9,016 nt of DNA from Firmicutes bacterium UBA6811. Its GTDB lineage: Bacteria > Bacillota > SHA-98 > UBA4971. Below, one piece after another: positions 1-5,851 of the stretch (position 1 is the stretch's first letter; every line of letters begins with the position of its first letter). A program made the position numbers and the translations under genes. The notes beneath the pieces were generated by a model, which had not been told where the DNA came from, did not search any database, and saw only the letters and a program-made list of their open reading frames with translations. The stretch is taken from positions 12,529-21,544 of the forward strand of contig DKEX01000129.1 in NCBI GenBank assembly GCA_002452295.1. The letters run 5' to 3'.

Positions 1-323
1 GCACCGACAACCACCTGATGCTCGTGAGCGTGGCGGAGAAGGGGCTGACCGGCAAGAAGGCCGAGAAGCTCCTGGACGACGTGGGCATCACGGTGAACAA
101 GAACACCATACCTTTCGATCCCGAAAAGCCCTTTGTAACGAGCGGGATTCGCCTTGGCACCCCGGCCGTGACCACACGGGGAATGCGAGAAGGCGAGATG
201 GACGAGATCGCGGGCATCATCGCGAGCGTCCTGGAGAGGCCCGAGGACGAGGTCGTAATGGAGGCGGCCCGGGCCAGGGTCGCGGGGCTCGTGGAACGGT
301 TTCCGCTCTATCCGGGGCTGTAG
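1..323 (+). CDS. glyA: Serine hydroxymethyltransferase, C-terminal fragment
   Basis: This is the 3' end of a gene that enters from the left. The frame is open from base 3 and ends at TAG 321-323, giving about 107 residues. It starts TDNHLMLV, which matches the GlyA segment containing the conserved T/N-H-L stretch. It continues through KKAEKLLDDVGITVNKNTIPFD and then VTSGIRLGTPAVTTRGM, the signature C-terminal small-domain motif of SHMT, whose Arg (in SGIRLGTPA) binds the substrate carboxylate. SHMT is a cytosolic PLP enzyme converting serine and tetrahydrofolate to glycine and 5,10-methylene-THF. The PLP lysine and N-terminal domain lie outside the window. The ATG at 18 is an internal methionine, not a start. 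The end of the protein (FPLYPGL) is typical in position, so the gene appears intact at this end. Confidence 0.96.
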   Translation, partial: TDNHLMLVSVAEKGLTGKKAEKLLDDVGITVNKNTIPFDPEKPFVTSGIRLGTPAVTTRGMREGEMDEIAGIIASVLERPEDEVVMEAARARVAGLVERFPLYPGL

Positions 324-361
324 CCTCGATGCCCGCACGGCCGGCGCGAACTTGCGAGATC

Positions 362-413
362 ATGCTCAGATCGCCGGGATGGTGCATGCCCTCCCGGCGA
401 TCTTCGTGAGCAT
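362..413 (+). terminator. Strong hairpin between convergent glyA and the HD-protein gene
   Basis: A perfect 12-bp stem pairs 368-379 (AGATCGCCGGGA) with 392-403, around a 12-nt loop. An outer 6-bp stem pairs ATGCTC 362-367 with GAGCAT 408-413, with a 4-nt bulge at 404-407. It lies 38 nt after the glyA stop. The downstream T-tract on the plus strand is poor (CTGTTT at 415-420), and none is present on the minus-strand side. It is probably the glyA terminator and could serve both converging genes. The structure is seen directly; the terminator role is inferred. Confidence 0.68.
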
Positions 414-451
414 CCTGTTTAGACCTGCGGCCGGAAGCGCGACCCGGCACG

Positions 452-487
452 GCGAATGGCCTGGCAAATGGCCTCGCGAATGGGCTA
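452..487. repeat. Three imperfect tandem 12-bp repeats
   Basis: Three adjacent units are visible: GCGAATGGCCTG (452-463), GCAAATGGCCTC (464-475) and GCGAATGGGCTA (476-487). Units 1 and 2 differ at two positions, and unit 3 differs from unit 1 at two. The last unit contains the TAG stop (485-487, read on the minus strand) of the CBS-PAS-HD gene. Because 12 is a multiple of 3, reading past the stop on the minus strand would give a repeating AI(R/C)Q-like peptide. This may be a recent slippage expansion at the gene end. Confidence 0.7.
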
Positions 488-1885
488 GTCGATGTTGAGC
501 ACCACGGCCTCGCCTGTGAAGAGGTCAACCGACCTCGATTTGTTGAAGTCGGGGTGCCTGTTGCGCTCGTACACCGTCACCCTGGTGTCCTCGACATCCA
601 GCTTGATTTGGGCGCTGCGGCGCGTGAGGGCGGCGGAGAGGCCGTCCACAAGCTGCAGCAGTCGCAGCATCGGCATGAGGTGCCTGGGGAAGTCCAGCGG
701 CAGCTCGTCCTCCCTGTGGTGGTGGTAGCGGATGAGCCAGATGACGTCCGCGTCTCTATGATAGAAGTGGGACGCGATGTCGGCGCTCCTCGCGGCATGA
801 GCCGGGCTGTGCTCGAACGCCTTCTTCGGGTCCACGGTCTGGCCTATCTGGAGTTGCGGCTGGCTCTTGCCGAGGTCGTGGAAGATTATGCTCTGCACGA
901 GGACGTCCTTGCTGATGCCGAGGAGCGACATGATCCCCTTGGTGTTGAGGTCCGCGAGGACTTTCAGGGCGTTGACCACGTGCTTGTAGTTGCCGTCCTC
1001 GATGACTTCGGTGACCGTGATGAGCCCTGTCTCAGGGTCGTACCTGTCCCTGTACTCCGGAGTGTGCTTGAGTTTGTGCTCCACGCGGGAGTTGGGGAGC
1101 GTCAGGGCGAACGCGCGGTCGAGCTCGTCCCTGGAGCTCACGAGCTGGGAGCGGAGGTCCTCTTGCTCGGTGATGTCATGGAACGTCTCGATGATCCCCT
1201 GAACCTCGCCGTCCTCCACCATCGGCACGTAGTTCACGGAGAACATCCGCCCGTCGGCCAGCGGGGTCATCACGTTATACCTGGCCTTTCCTGTGCGCAT
1301 CACCTCGAAGATGGGCGACTCGTCGCGGCTCACCACCTGCGCCTTCTGTCCGATCCTATCCTTCGCCTTCGCGTTCATGAGCCTCTCAGCTGCCGGGTTG
1401 AACTCCTGTATGATGAGGTCCCTGTCAATCACGATGAGGCCCTCGTGAAGGGACTGCAGGATGGCGAGGGCGCGCCTCTCATGGTAGCCGTTGCCCTTCA
1501 ACGACGCCACCGTGGTGGAGAATGTCATGAGCACCGACCGCTGGGGCAACGAGCCCACCAGCACGCCGCTGGCGACCACCGGCAGCTCAGTGACGCGCGA
1601 GCTTTCGAAGAGGCCCGCGGCGGTGTGGAGGTCGGTCTCGGGCTCCACGTGCGGGAAGCTGTCGGCGGCGACCATTATATCCTGCGCAGTGGCGGCCCTG
1701 GCGTAATTCGACGTCAACGCGGAGATAAGCGAGCTGCCGGTGACCACGCCGAGCAGCTCGCCTGTTTCTGATACTGCGTATGCGATGCCGCGTTCCGTCA
1801 CCAGGGACGCGAGTCTGTCAATGCTTGCGCCCGGGTTAACCGTCACCGGGTCGAGAGTTTCGACATCCTTCACCTTCATGACCAT
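485..1885 (-). CDS. CBS-CBS-PAS-HD multidomain signalling protein
   Basis: 466 residues, cytosolic, with no signal peptide or membrane segment. Residues ~5-60 and ~65-120 form a pair of CBS domains, the family that usually binds adenine nucleotides. Residues ~135-240 form a PAS domain (SLHEGLIVIDRDLIIQEFNPAAERLM, ending IIETFHDITEQ, the typical PAS-PAC exit). After a short helical linker, residues ~295-425 form an HD-superfamily domain with H302, the FHDLGK doublet H336-D337, H359/H363, the HHH run at 388-390 and D414, a complete set of candidate metal ligands. No GYP motif, GGDEF, EAL or kinase domain is present. Likely role: a metal-dependent phosphohydrolase whose activity is tuned by nucleotide binding and a PAS ligand; the substrate is unknown. 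The ATG at 1885 is preferred because AAGGGG lies 11 nt upstream; a second ATG at 1879 is possible. The gene is divergent from por and convergent with glyA. Confidence 0.88.
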   Translation of the reverse strand: MVMKVKDVETLDPVTVNPGASIDRLASLVTERGIAYAVSETGELLGVVTGSSLISALTSNYARAATAQDIMVAADSFPHVEPETDLHTAAGLFESSRVTELPVVASGVLVGSLPQRSVLMTFSTTVASLKGNGYHERRALAILQSLHEGLIVIDRDLIIQEFNPAAERLMNAKAKDRIGQKAQVVSRDESPIFEVMRTGKARYNVMTPLADGRMFSVNYVPMVEDGEVQGIIETFHDITEQEDLRSQLVSSRDELDRAFALTLPNSRVEHKLKHTPEYRDRYDPETGLITVTEVIEDGNYKHVVNALKVLADLNTKGIMSLLGISKDVLVQSIIFHDLGKSQPQLQIGQTVDPKKAFEHSPAHAARSADIASHFYHRDADVIWLIRYHHHREDELPLDFPRHLMPMLRLLQLVDGLSAALTRRSAQIKLDVEDTRVTVYERNRHPDFNKSRSVDLFTGEAVVLNID

Positions 1886-1969
1886 GCTCTCGCCAGCCCC
1901 TTGACATGTTGCGAATTCTACGACTGTCGCGTCCTTCCGGCACTATGTGTCCAGAGGCACCCAAAACCG

Positions 1970-1998
1970 ATTCTAGCACAGCCTGGCTACGAAGTAAA
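1970..1998 (-). promoter_or_regulatory. Predicted sigma-A-type promoter of the CBS-PAS-HD gene
   Basis: On the minus strand, TTTACT (1998-1993; 4/6 match to TTGACA) is followed by a 17-bp spacer and TAGAAT (1975-1970; 5/6 match to TATAAT). Transcription would start near 1963, leaving a leader of about 78 nt before the ATG at 1885. Prediction rests on hexamers and spacing only. Confidence 0.5.
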
Positions 1999-2068
1999 TA
2001 GCTGGGGCGGCATTGATCGCGGGCAATCGACAGCATACGACAGCGCCGGGCAGCGAGGGATGGTAACT

Positions 2069-2098
2069 GCGGGAGGCCGCATCACGCGGCGGTCCTGC
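2069..2098. other. Stem-loop in the HD/por intergenic region
   Basis: GCCGC 2076-2080 pairs with GCGGC 2086-2090 around a 5-nt loop (ATCAC). Beyond a 1x2 internal loop, GCGGGA 2069-2074 pairs with TCCTGC 2093-2098, including one G-T pair. There is no T-tract on either side, so it is not a convincing intrinsic terminator. I see no coding potential in 1886-2329 beyond short unsupported frames, so the structure is a property of non-coding DNA or RNA here. Function unknown. Confidence 0.4.
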
Positions 2099-2120
2099 GA
2101 TTGTTCCTGCCGGCGTCATA

Positions 2121-2176
2121 GAGCCGCATACCCGTCTGGCTGCCTGCCTACTTGCCGGCCGGGCTGACTGCGGCTC
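2121..2176. other. Long stem-loop upstream of the por promoter
   Basis: An exact 8-bp inverted repeat, GAGCCGCA (2121-2128) and TGCGGCTC (2169-2176), encloses a second pairing of CCCG 2131-2134 with CGGG 2160-2163, and a possible GGC/GCC pairing of 2138-2140 with 2154-2156. It ends 27 bp before the proposed por -35 box. It could be a regulator site, an extruded DNA hairpin, or part of a longer transcript starting further upstream. The inverted repeat is direct observation; any role is unknown. Confidence 0.42.
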
Positions 2177-2202
2177 GAGATGATAAACTTGCCATATGAT
2201 GC

Positions 2203-2230
2203 TGCACACCCAGCGGTTCTGTGGTAGAAT
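2203..2230 (+). promoter_or_regulatory. Predicted promoter of the por operon
   Basis: TGCACA (2203-2208; 4/6 to TTGACA), a 16-bp spacer and TAGAAT (2225-2230; 5/6 to TATAAT). It would start transcription near 2237 and give a leader of about 93 nt before porG. This is the best -10-like element in the stretch ahead of porG. The weak -35 would suit an activator-dependent or moderately strong promoter. Confidence 0.5.
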
Positions 2231-2251
2231 AGGTGGGGCGCTTAACCCGAT

Positions 2252-2293
2252 GGCGTGCCCGCTGGTCTAGCAGGCTGCGCGCCCGCGACCTCC
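2252..2293 (+). promoter_or_regulatory. Structured por leader with anti-Shine-Dalgarno element
   Basis: GGCGTGC 2252-2258 pairs with GCGCGCC 2277-2283 (one G-T). Stacked above, CC 2259-2260 pairs with GG 2273-2274, and GCT 2261-2263 with AGC 2269-2271, around the loop GGTCT. This makes about 12 bp with small bulges. Just 3' of it, CCTCC (2289-2293) is exactly complementary to both overlapping GGAGG copies in the porG ribosome binding site (2315-2319 and 2318-2322). It fits no riboswitch class that I recognise. Translational control by masking of the ribosome site is an inference. Confidence 0.38.
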
Positions 2294-2329
2294 GGTGCGC
2301 CACAATTCCATATGGGAGGAGGACAAGCT

Positions 2330-2908
2330 ATGGCACAGGTTCTTGAAATTCGCTGGCACGGGAGGGGTGGCCAGGGGGCGAAGACCGCCGCTATCCTCCT
2401 GGGAGAAGCCGCGGCCTCGGCGGGCAAGCACTTTCAGGCCTTCCCTGAGTACGGGCCTGAACGGATGGGCGCGCCGGTGCTGGCGTTCAACCGTATCAGC
2501 GACGAGCCGGTGAGAGTCCACTGCCACGTGGCAAGCCCCGGGATCGTGGTGGTCCTCGACCCGACGCTGATCGGCAAGAATGACGTGACAGCCGGGGTCC
2601 CGGAGGATGGGGTGTATATCGTGAACACAAACCTGTCTCCGGCGGAGATGAGGGCGAGGCTGAAGGTGAAGGGCGGAAAGGTCTTCACCGTTGACGCCAC
2701 GCAGATATCCATGGACACCATCGGCCGGGCGATTCCCAACACCCCGATGATGGGGGCCCTTATCAAGGCCACAGGCCTCATGGCGCTCGGCGAGTTCATA
2801 GCCGACACCAGGCACAAGCTGGAGATGAAGTTCCGGTCGAAGCCCGAGGTCATAGAGGGGAACATCAAGGCCATCGAGCGGGCTTACCAGGAGGTGCAGT
2901 CGGAGTAA
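2330..2908 (+). CDS. porG: Pyruvate:ferredoxin oxidoreductase, gamma subunit
   Basis: 192 residues, the usual length for a stand-alone gamma subunit. The N-terminal VLEIRWHGRGGQGAKTAA (GRGGQG at residues 11-16) and FPEYGPERMGAPV (~39-51) are hallmarks of the 2-oxoacid:acceptor oxidoreductase gamma family. In the four-subunit enzyme the gamma subunit contributes to CoA binding and complex assembly. The enzyme oxidatively decarboxylates pyruvate with CoA to acetyl-CoA and CO2, reducing ferredoxin, and can run in reverse. The ATG at 2330 is chosen over the upstream in-frame ATG at 2255 because GGGAGGAGG (2314-2322) sits 7 nt before it and the family N-terminus begins right there. It is the first gene of porGDAB; its TAA overlaps the porD ATG by one base (TAATG). 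The substrate could be another 2-oxoacid; pyruvate is favoured by the alpha and beta subunits. Confidence 0.93.
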   Translation: MAQVLEIRWHGRGGQGAKTAAILLGEAAASAGKHFQAFPEYGPERMGAPVLAFNRISDEPVRVHCHVASPGIVVVLDPTLIGKNDVTAGVPEDGVYIVNTNLSPAEMRARLKVKGGKVFTVDATQISMDTIGRAIPNTPMMGALIKATGLMALGEFIADTRHKLEMKFRSKPEVIEGNIKAIERAYQEVQSE

Positions 2909-3288
2909 TGAGCGCGAACGCGAAAGCGAAGGAGAAGGGCTGGAAGGATGTCCCAATCGGGGGTCTCATCCTGGAGGCCGGCAGCTCCGAGAAGTACGAG
3001 ACCGGCGACTGGCGGACCTACCGTCCGGTCTGGGACCAGGACAAGTGCAAGCACTGCATGATCTGCTGGATCTACTGCCCTGACTCGTGCATACTCGTGC
3101 GTGAGGGCAAGATGATAGGCATTGATTACGAGCACTGCAAGGGCTGCGGGATATGCGCTCATGAGTGCCCCGCGAAATGCATAGACATGCGGCTCGAGAC
3201 CGAGCTTCAGGCCGAGGGAGCAGCGGCAGGCGCGGGAGCGGGCAGCGCCAGCGGTGCGACGAGCGGCGGGGAGGCTGGTGGAAAGTGA
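2908..3288 (+). CDS. porD: Pyruvate:ferredoxin oxidoreductase, delta (2[4Fe-4S]) subunit
   Basis: 126 residues. The N-terminal ~40 residues (KDVPIGGLILEAGSS...TGDWRTYRPVWD) match the PorD leader region. Two ferredoxin motifs follow: C47, C50, C53, C57 with an extra C61, and C77, C80, C83, C87 with an extra C91. Each has the CxxCxxCxxxCP pattern that binds a [4Fe-4S] cluster. The subunit passes electrons from the TPP site to soluble ferredoxin. The start ATG overlaps the porG stop, with GGAGGTG (2890-2896) 11 nt upstream. Odd point: the family usually ends soon after the second cluster, but here residues ~103-126 form a tail of almost only Ala, Gly and Ser with a few Glu. This tail carries the ribosome binding region for porA, and the TGA overlaps the porA GTG. 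Confidence 0.93.
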   Translation: MSANAKAKEKGWKDVPIGGLILEAGSSEKYETGDWRTYRPVWDQDKCKHCMICWIYCPDSCILVREGKMIGIDYEHCKGCGICAHECPAKCIDMRLETELQAEGAAAGAGAGSASGATSGGEAGGK

Positions 3289-4463
3289 GCAAGAGAGTCG
3301 CGATTACCGGAAATGAAGCTGTAGCTCAGGCGATGCGCCAAATCAACCCTGACGTCGTGGCGGCCTACCCCATAACGCCGCAGACCGAGATCGTCCAGAT
3401 CTTCTCGAGCTTCGTGGCGGACGGAGACGTGGACACCGAGTTCGTCACGGTGGAGAGCGAGCACTCCGCCATGAGCGCGACGATCGGCGCGTCGGCCGCC
3501 GGGGCCAGGGCGATGACCGCGACGTCGTCGCAGGGGCTGGCGCTCATGTGGGAAGTTCTCTATGTTGCCGCGGGCCTGAGGCTGCCCATCGTGGCGCCTG
3601 TCGTCAACAGGGCGCTTTCGGCACCCATCAACATCCACTGCGATCACAGCGACACCATGGGGGCGCGTGACTCGGGCTGGGTGCAGCTCTACTCCGAGAA
3701 TGCGCAGGAGGCATACGACAACCTCATCCAGGCCGTGCGCATAGCGGAGCACGCCGACGTGCAGCTTCCGATCATGGTCACCATGGATGGCTTTATCGTG
3801 AGCCACGGCATGGAGAACGCCGAGCTTCTCGACGACGAGGTGGTGCGTGGCTTTATCGGCCAGCGCACGCCGAAGCACTGGCTTCTTGACGTGGATAGCC
3901 CTGCGACCTTCGGGGCGCTCGACTTCGCAGACTGGTACTTTGAGCACCGGCGCCAGCTCGCCGACGCCCAGACGTATGTCAAAGGTGTCGTGCTCGAGGT
4001 GGCGAAGGAGTTCGCGAAGATATCGGGGAGGGATTACGACCTCTTCGAGGCGTACAGGCTCGATGACGCGGATTTTGCAGTCGTCGTGCTGAACTCGGCG
4101 GCCGGCACCGCCAAGGCGGTCGTCGACGACCTGCGGAAGCAGGGCGTGAAGGCAGGGCTGCTCAAGATCAGGCTCTTCCGGCCGTTCCCTCACGAAGAGA
4201 TGGTGGCGGCGCTGGCGGGCAAGAAGGCCATCGCCGTTCTCGACAGGGCCGACGGCCTCTCCACCATGGGCGGGCCTGTGTTCGTGGACGTCCGGTCCGC
4301 CATGTATGACGCGCCCGGCCCGAAGATGGTGAACTACATCTACGGCCTTGGCGGCAGGGACGTCGACACCGAGCAGATAGCCGGGGTATACTGGGATCTT
4401 GCCAGGATCGCCGAGACGGGCAAGATCACATCGCCCGTGACCTACCTCGGGGTCAGGGAATAG
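3285..4463 (+). CDS. porA: Pyruvate:ferredoxin oxidoreductase, alpha subunit
   Basis: 392 residues, normal for PorA. Seen: AYPITPQTE (residues 27-35), VESEHSAM (56-63), TATSSQGLALMWE (78-90) and VVNRALSAPINIHCDHSD (106-123). These are signature segments of the TPP-enzyme pyrimidine-binding domain of pyruvate:ferredoxin oxidoreductases. T31 and R109 are the likely counterparts of the Thr and Arg that contact pyruvate in the known Desulfovibrio africanus enzyme (by inference), which favours pyruvate as substrate. The C-terminal part (~260-370, including LLKIRLFRPFPHEEM) is the domain II transketolase-C-like region. The start is GTG 3285, in a GTGA overlap with the porD stop; GGGGAGG (3268-3274) is 10 nt upstream and the family N-terminus begins KRVAITGNEA. 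The open frame extends to an ATG at 3165, but that part only shadows porD. The start is translationally coupled to porD. Confidence 0.95.
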   Translation: MSKRVAITGNEAVAQAMRQINPDVVAAYPITPQTEIVQIFSSFVADGDVDTEFVTVESEHSAMSATIGASAAGARAMTATSSQGLALMWEVLYVAAGLRLPIVAPVVNRALSAPINIHCDHSDTMGARDSGWVQLYSENAQEAYDNLIQAVRIAEHADVQLPIMVTMDGFIVSHGMENAELLDDEVVRGFIGQRTPKHWLLDVDSPATFGALDFADWYFEHRRQLADAQTYVKGVVLEVAKEFAKISGRDYDLFEAYRLDDADFAVVVLNSAAGTAKAVVDDLRKQGVKAGLLKIRLFRPFPHEEMVAALAGKKAIAVLDRADGLSTMGGPVFVDVRSAMYDAPGPKMVNYIYGLGGRDVDTEQIAGVYWDLARIAETGKITSPVTYLGVRE

Positions 4464-4475
4464 GAGGCGGCATGA

Positions 4476-5399
4476 ATGGCGAACTTGAGAGAGCTTACGA
4501 AGAAGGATGAGCTCCTGTGCGGCGGGCATCGCGCGTGCGCAGGTTGCGCCGCCCCGATAATCGTGAGGCAGGCGCTGAAGGCTGTTGATACTCCGGTCGT
4601 CGTCGGGTGCGCCACGGGGTGCCTCGAGGTGACCACGACCATCTACCCCTTCACGTCGTGGAGGGTGCCGTTCATCCACAACGCCTTCGAGAACTCCGCA
4701 GCCACCGTAAGCGGGGTGGAGGCGGCGTACAGGGCGCTCAAGAAGAAGGGCAAGATAACGCGGGACATCCAGTTCATCGCGTTCGGCGGCGACGGCGGCA
4801 CGTACGACATCGGGTTCCAGTCGCTGTCTGGGGCCATGGAGCGGGGCCACGACATGGTCTACATCTGCTACGACAACGAGGCCTATATGAACACGGGAAT
4901 ACAGCGGTCGAGCGCGACGCCGAAGGGCGCGTCAACGACCACGAGCCCGGCCGGGAAGGTCATCCCGGGCAAGGTGCAGTTCCGCAAGGACCTGACCGCG
5001 GTCATGGCCGCGCACAAGATCCCGTACGTGGCCCAGGCGGTGCCGAGCTACTGGAACGACTTCATCACGAAGGTTCAGAAGGCGCTTGCCGTGGAAGGCC
5101 CGGCGTTCATCAACGTGCTCGCGCCGTGTAGGCTTGGGTGGCAGTTCGACCCCGCCGAGACCATCGACATCATGCGAGGGGCCGCGGAGACCTGCTTCTG
5201 GCCGCTGTATGAGGTCGAGAAGGGCGTGTGGAAGGTCACGCACAAGCCCAGGGAGAAGAAGCCGGTTCGCGGGTGGCTCGAGAAGCAGGGGCGGTTCCGC
5301 CACCTGTTCAGGCCGGAGAACGAGCACATCATCGAGGAGATCCAGGCCGACATCGACCGCAACTGGGAGGCGCTGCTGGCGCGCTCAGGCGCTGCTTAG
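4476..5399 (+). CDS. porB: Pyruvate:ferredoxin oxidoreductase, beta (TPP-binding) subunit
   Basis: 307 residues. GHRACAGCAAP (residues 17-27) supplies C21 and C24; with C49 and C218 they are the likely ligands of the TPP-proximal [4Fe-4S] cluster. GGDGGTYDIG (104-113) with NEAYMNTG (134-141) is the Mg-TPP binding motif of this family. The beta subunit forms the active site with PorA and hands electrons to PorD. The start is ATG 4476, with AGGAGG (4462-4467) 8 nt upstream. Another ATG at 4472 is in a different frame and hits TGA after 12 codons. The gap to porA is 12 nt. It is the last gene of the operon; I find no intrinsic terminator with a T-tract behind it. Confidence 0.95.
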   Translation: MANLRELTKKDELLCGGHRACAGCAAPIIVRQALKAVDTPVVVGCATGCLEVTTTIYPFTSWRVPFIHNAFENSAATVSGVEAAYRALKKKGKITRDIQFIAFGGDGGTYDIGFQSLSGAMERGHDMVYICYDNEAYMNTGIQRSSATPKGASTTTSPAGKVIPGKVQFRKDLTAVMAAHKIPYVAQAVPSYWNDFITKVQKALAVEGPAFINVLAPCRLGWQFDPAETIDIMRGAAETCFWPLYEVEKGVWKVTHKPREKKPVRGWLEKQGRFRHLFRPENEHIIEEIQADIDRNWEALLARSGAA

Positions 5400-5460
5400 C
5401 GAGGGGCGCCGATTGGGCGGCCCGGGCTGAGCAAGGCCGGATGGGCGGCGGCGCCGGGCG

Positions 5461-5514
5461 GGTGTCGCCGGCAGGGTGTTGCCGGCCGGGCGGCGCGGTT
5501 GGGTGTTGTGCCGG
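5461..5514 (+). repeat. Degenerate GGTGTTGCCGG direct repeats and hairpin
   Basis: Three related units are visible: GGTGTCGCCGGCA (5461-5473), GGTGTTGCCGGC (5475-5486) and GGTGTTGTGCCGG (5502-5514). The first two also form a 7-bp hairpin, GCCGGCA 5467-5473 with TGCCGGC 5480-5486, loop GGGTGT, without a following T-tract. The third unit contains the proposed serS -35 box (5506-5511). The rest of 5400-5500 is very GC-rich and shows no gene. These could be operator sites, a weak por terminator, or simple GC-rich drift. Confidence 0.42.
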
Positions 5515-5534
5515 GGTGATCCCGGTGGTATAAT
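5506..5534 (+). promoter_or_regulatory. Predicted sigma-A-type promoter of the serS T-box leader
   Basis: TTGTGC (5506-5511; TTG core present), a 17-bp spacer and a perfect TATAAT (5529-5534). The expected start near 5541 sits directly in front of the T-box stem I sequences, so position and quality both support it. Confidence 0.75.
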
Positions 5535-5540
5535 AGACGC

Positions 5541-5829
5541 AAATTCAGACGGTGCCGAACGAAGGCGATGACGAGGACGAGTAGGCCGGGGCCAGGCGCT
5601 GCAAGAGAGCCGGGCGCGGTGGGAACCGGTGCGCCGGCCGGCTGAATCCACCTCCGAGCTGCGGGCTCAAAGGCGACACGATGTGCGCCGAGTATGCCTC
5701 GCCGGGGTTGCCCGTTAACGCTTGTCGAGAGGGTCGAAGGGCCGTCGTTCCTTCGGCCAACCGGGGTGGCAACGCGGGAGCAAGGCCTCTCGTCCCCTTG
5801 GGTTTGTCCCAGGGGGCGGGGGGCATTTT
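5541..5829 (+). ncRNA. T-box riboswitch leader of serS (tRNA-Ser responsive)
   Basis: The conserved T-box sequence GGGTGGCAACGCGG is at 5764-5777. Upstream, stem I landmarks are in the right order: GACGAGTAGG (5576-5585), AGAGAG (5604-5609), a GC-rich apical hairpin (~5610-5640) and GAATCCACCTCCGAGC (5644-5659). The candidate specifier is TCA (5667-5669), a serine codon followed by A as is usual, just above which GCC 5591-5593 can pair with GGC 5664-5666 and GCT 5598-5600 with AGC 5657-5659. The UGGC bulge (5767-5770) is complementary to the 3' GCCA of the tRNA-Ser at 7278-7369. CCGT 5742-5745 may pair with GCGG 5774-5777 as antiterminator helix. A terminator hairpin follows. Known mechanism of the class: uncharged tRNA binds specifier and bulge, stabilises the antiterminator and lets serS be transcribed. 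The T-box identity is firm; the specifier assignment is inferred. Confidence 0.92.
5785..5829 (+). terminator. T-box attenuator terminator
   Basis: A long hairpin: 5794-5802 (CCCCTTGGG) pairs with 5808-5816 around the loop TTTGT. Below a single bulged T (5793), 5785-5792 pairs with 5817-5824, giving about 17 bp including a few G-T pairs. It is followed by ATTTT (5825-5829), a short T-tract. The 5' arm segment CTCTCG (5787-5792) can alternatively pair with CGGGAG (5775-5780) just after the T-box core, which links terminator and upstream folding. It ends 22 nt before the serS ATG. Confidence 0.82.
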
Positions 5830-5851
5830 CATACGTAATGGAGGGATGGCC

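Noticed and set aside
554..1771. 405-codon open frame on the plus strand opposite the CBS-PAS-HD gene
   Set aside because: Its composition (RVH, LVL and EV runs) is typical of the antisense of a GC-rich gene. The minus-strand frame has full domain structure.
1911..1916. Perfect TTGACA on the plus strand
   Set aside because: No -10-like hexamer lies 15-19 bp downstream and the next plus-strand gene is over 400 bp away. It lies within the leader of the minus-strand HD gene.
2255..2329. Upstream ATG extension of porG
   Set aside because: It has no ribosome site and the residues do not resemble PorG. The ATG at 2330 follows GGGAGGAGG at ideal spacing.
3165..3284. Upstream ATG extension of porA
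   Set aside because: The region is the porD ferredoxin domain and tail in another frame. The GTG at 3285 gives the family N-terminus.
3207..4850. 547-codon open frame on the minus strand opposite porA and the start of porB
   Set aside because: It is a GC-driven shadow of clearly conserved plus-strand genes. Its product is rich in R, H, V and D with no recognisable domain, and no ribosome site or promoter leads to it.
5657..5659. AGC as serine specifier codon of the T-box
   Set aside because: It is part of the conserved stem I GAGC segment and can pair with GCT 5598-5600. TCA at 5667-5669 lies in the expected unpaired position and is followed by A.
5681..5851. N-terminal extension of serS from an in-frame ATG at 5681
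   Set aside because: This stretch is the T-box leader and terminator. SerS begins MLDIKLIR at 5852 with a well-spaced ribosome site.
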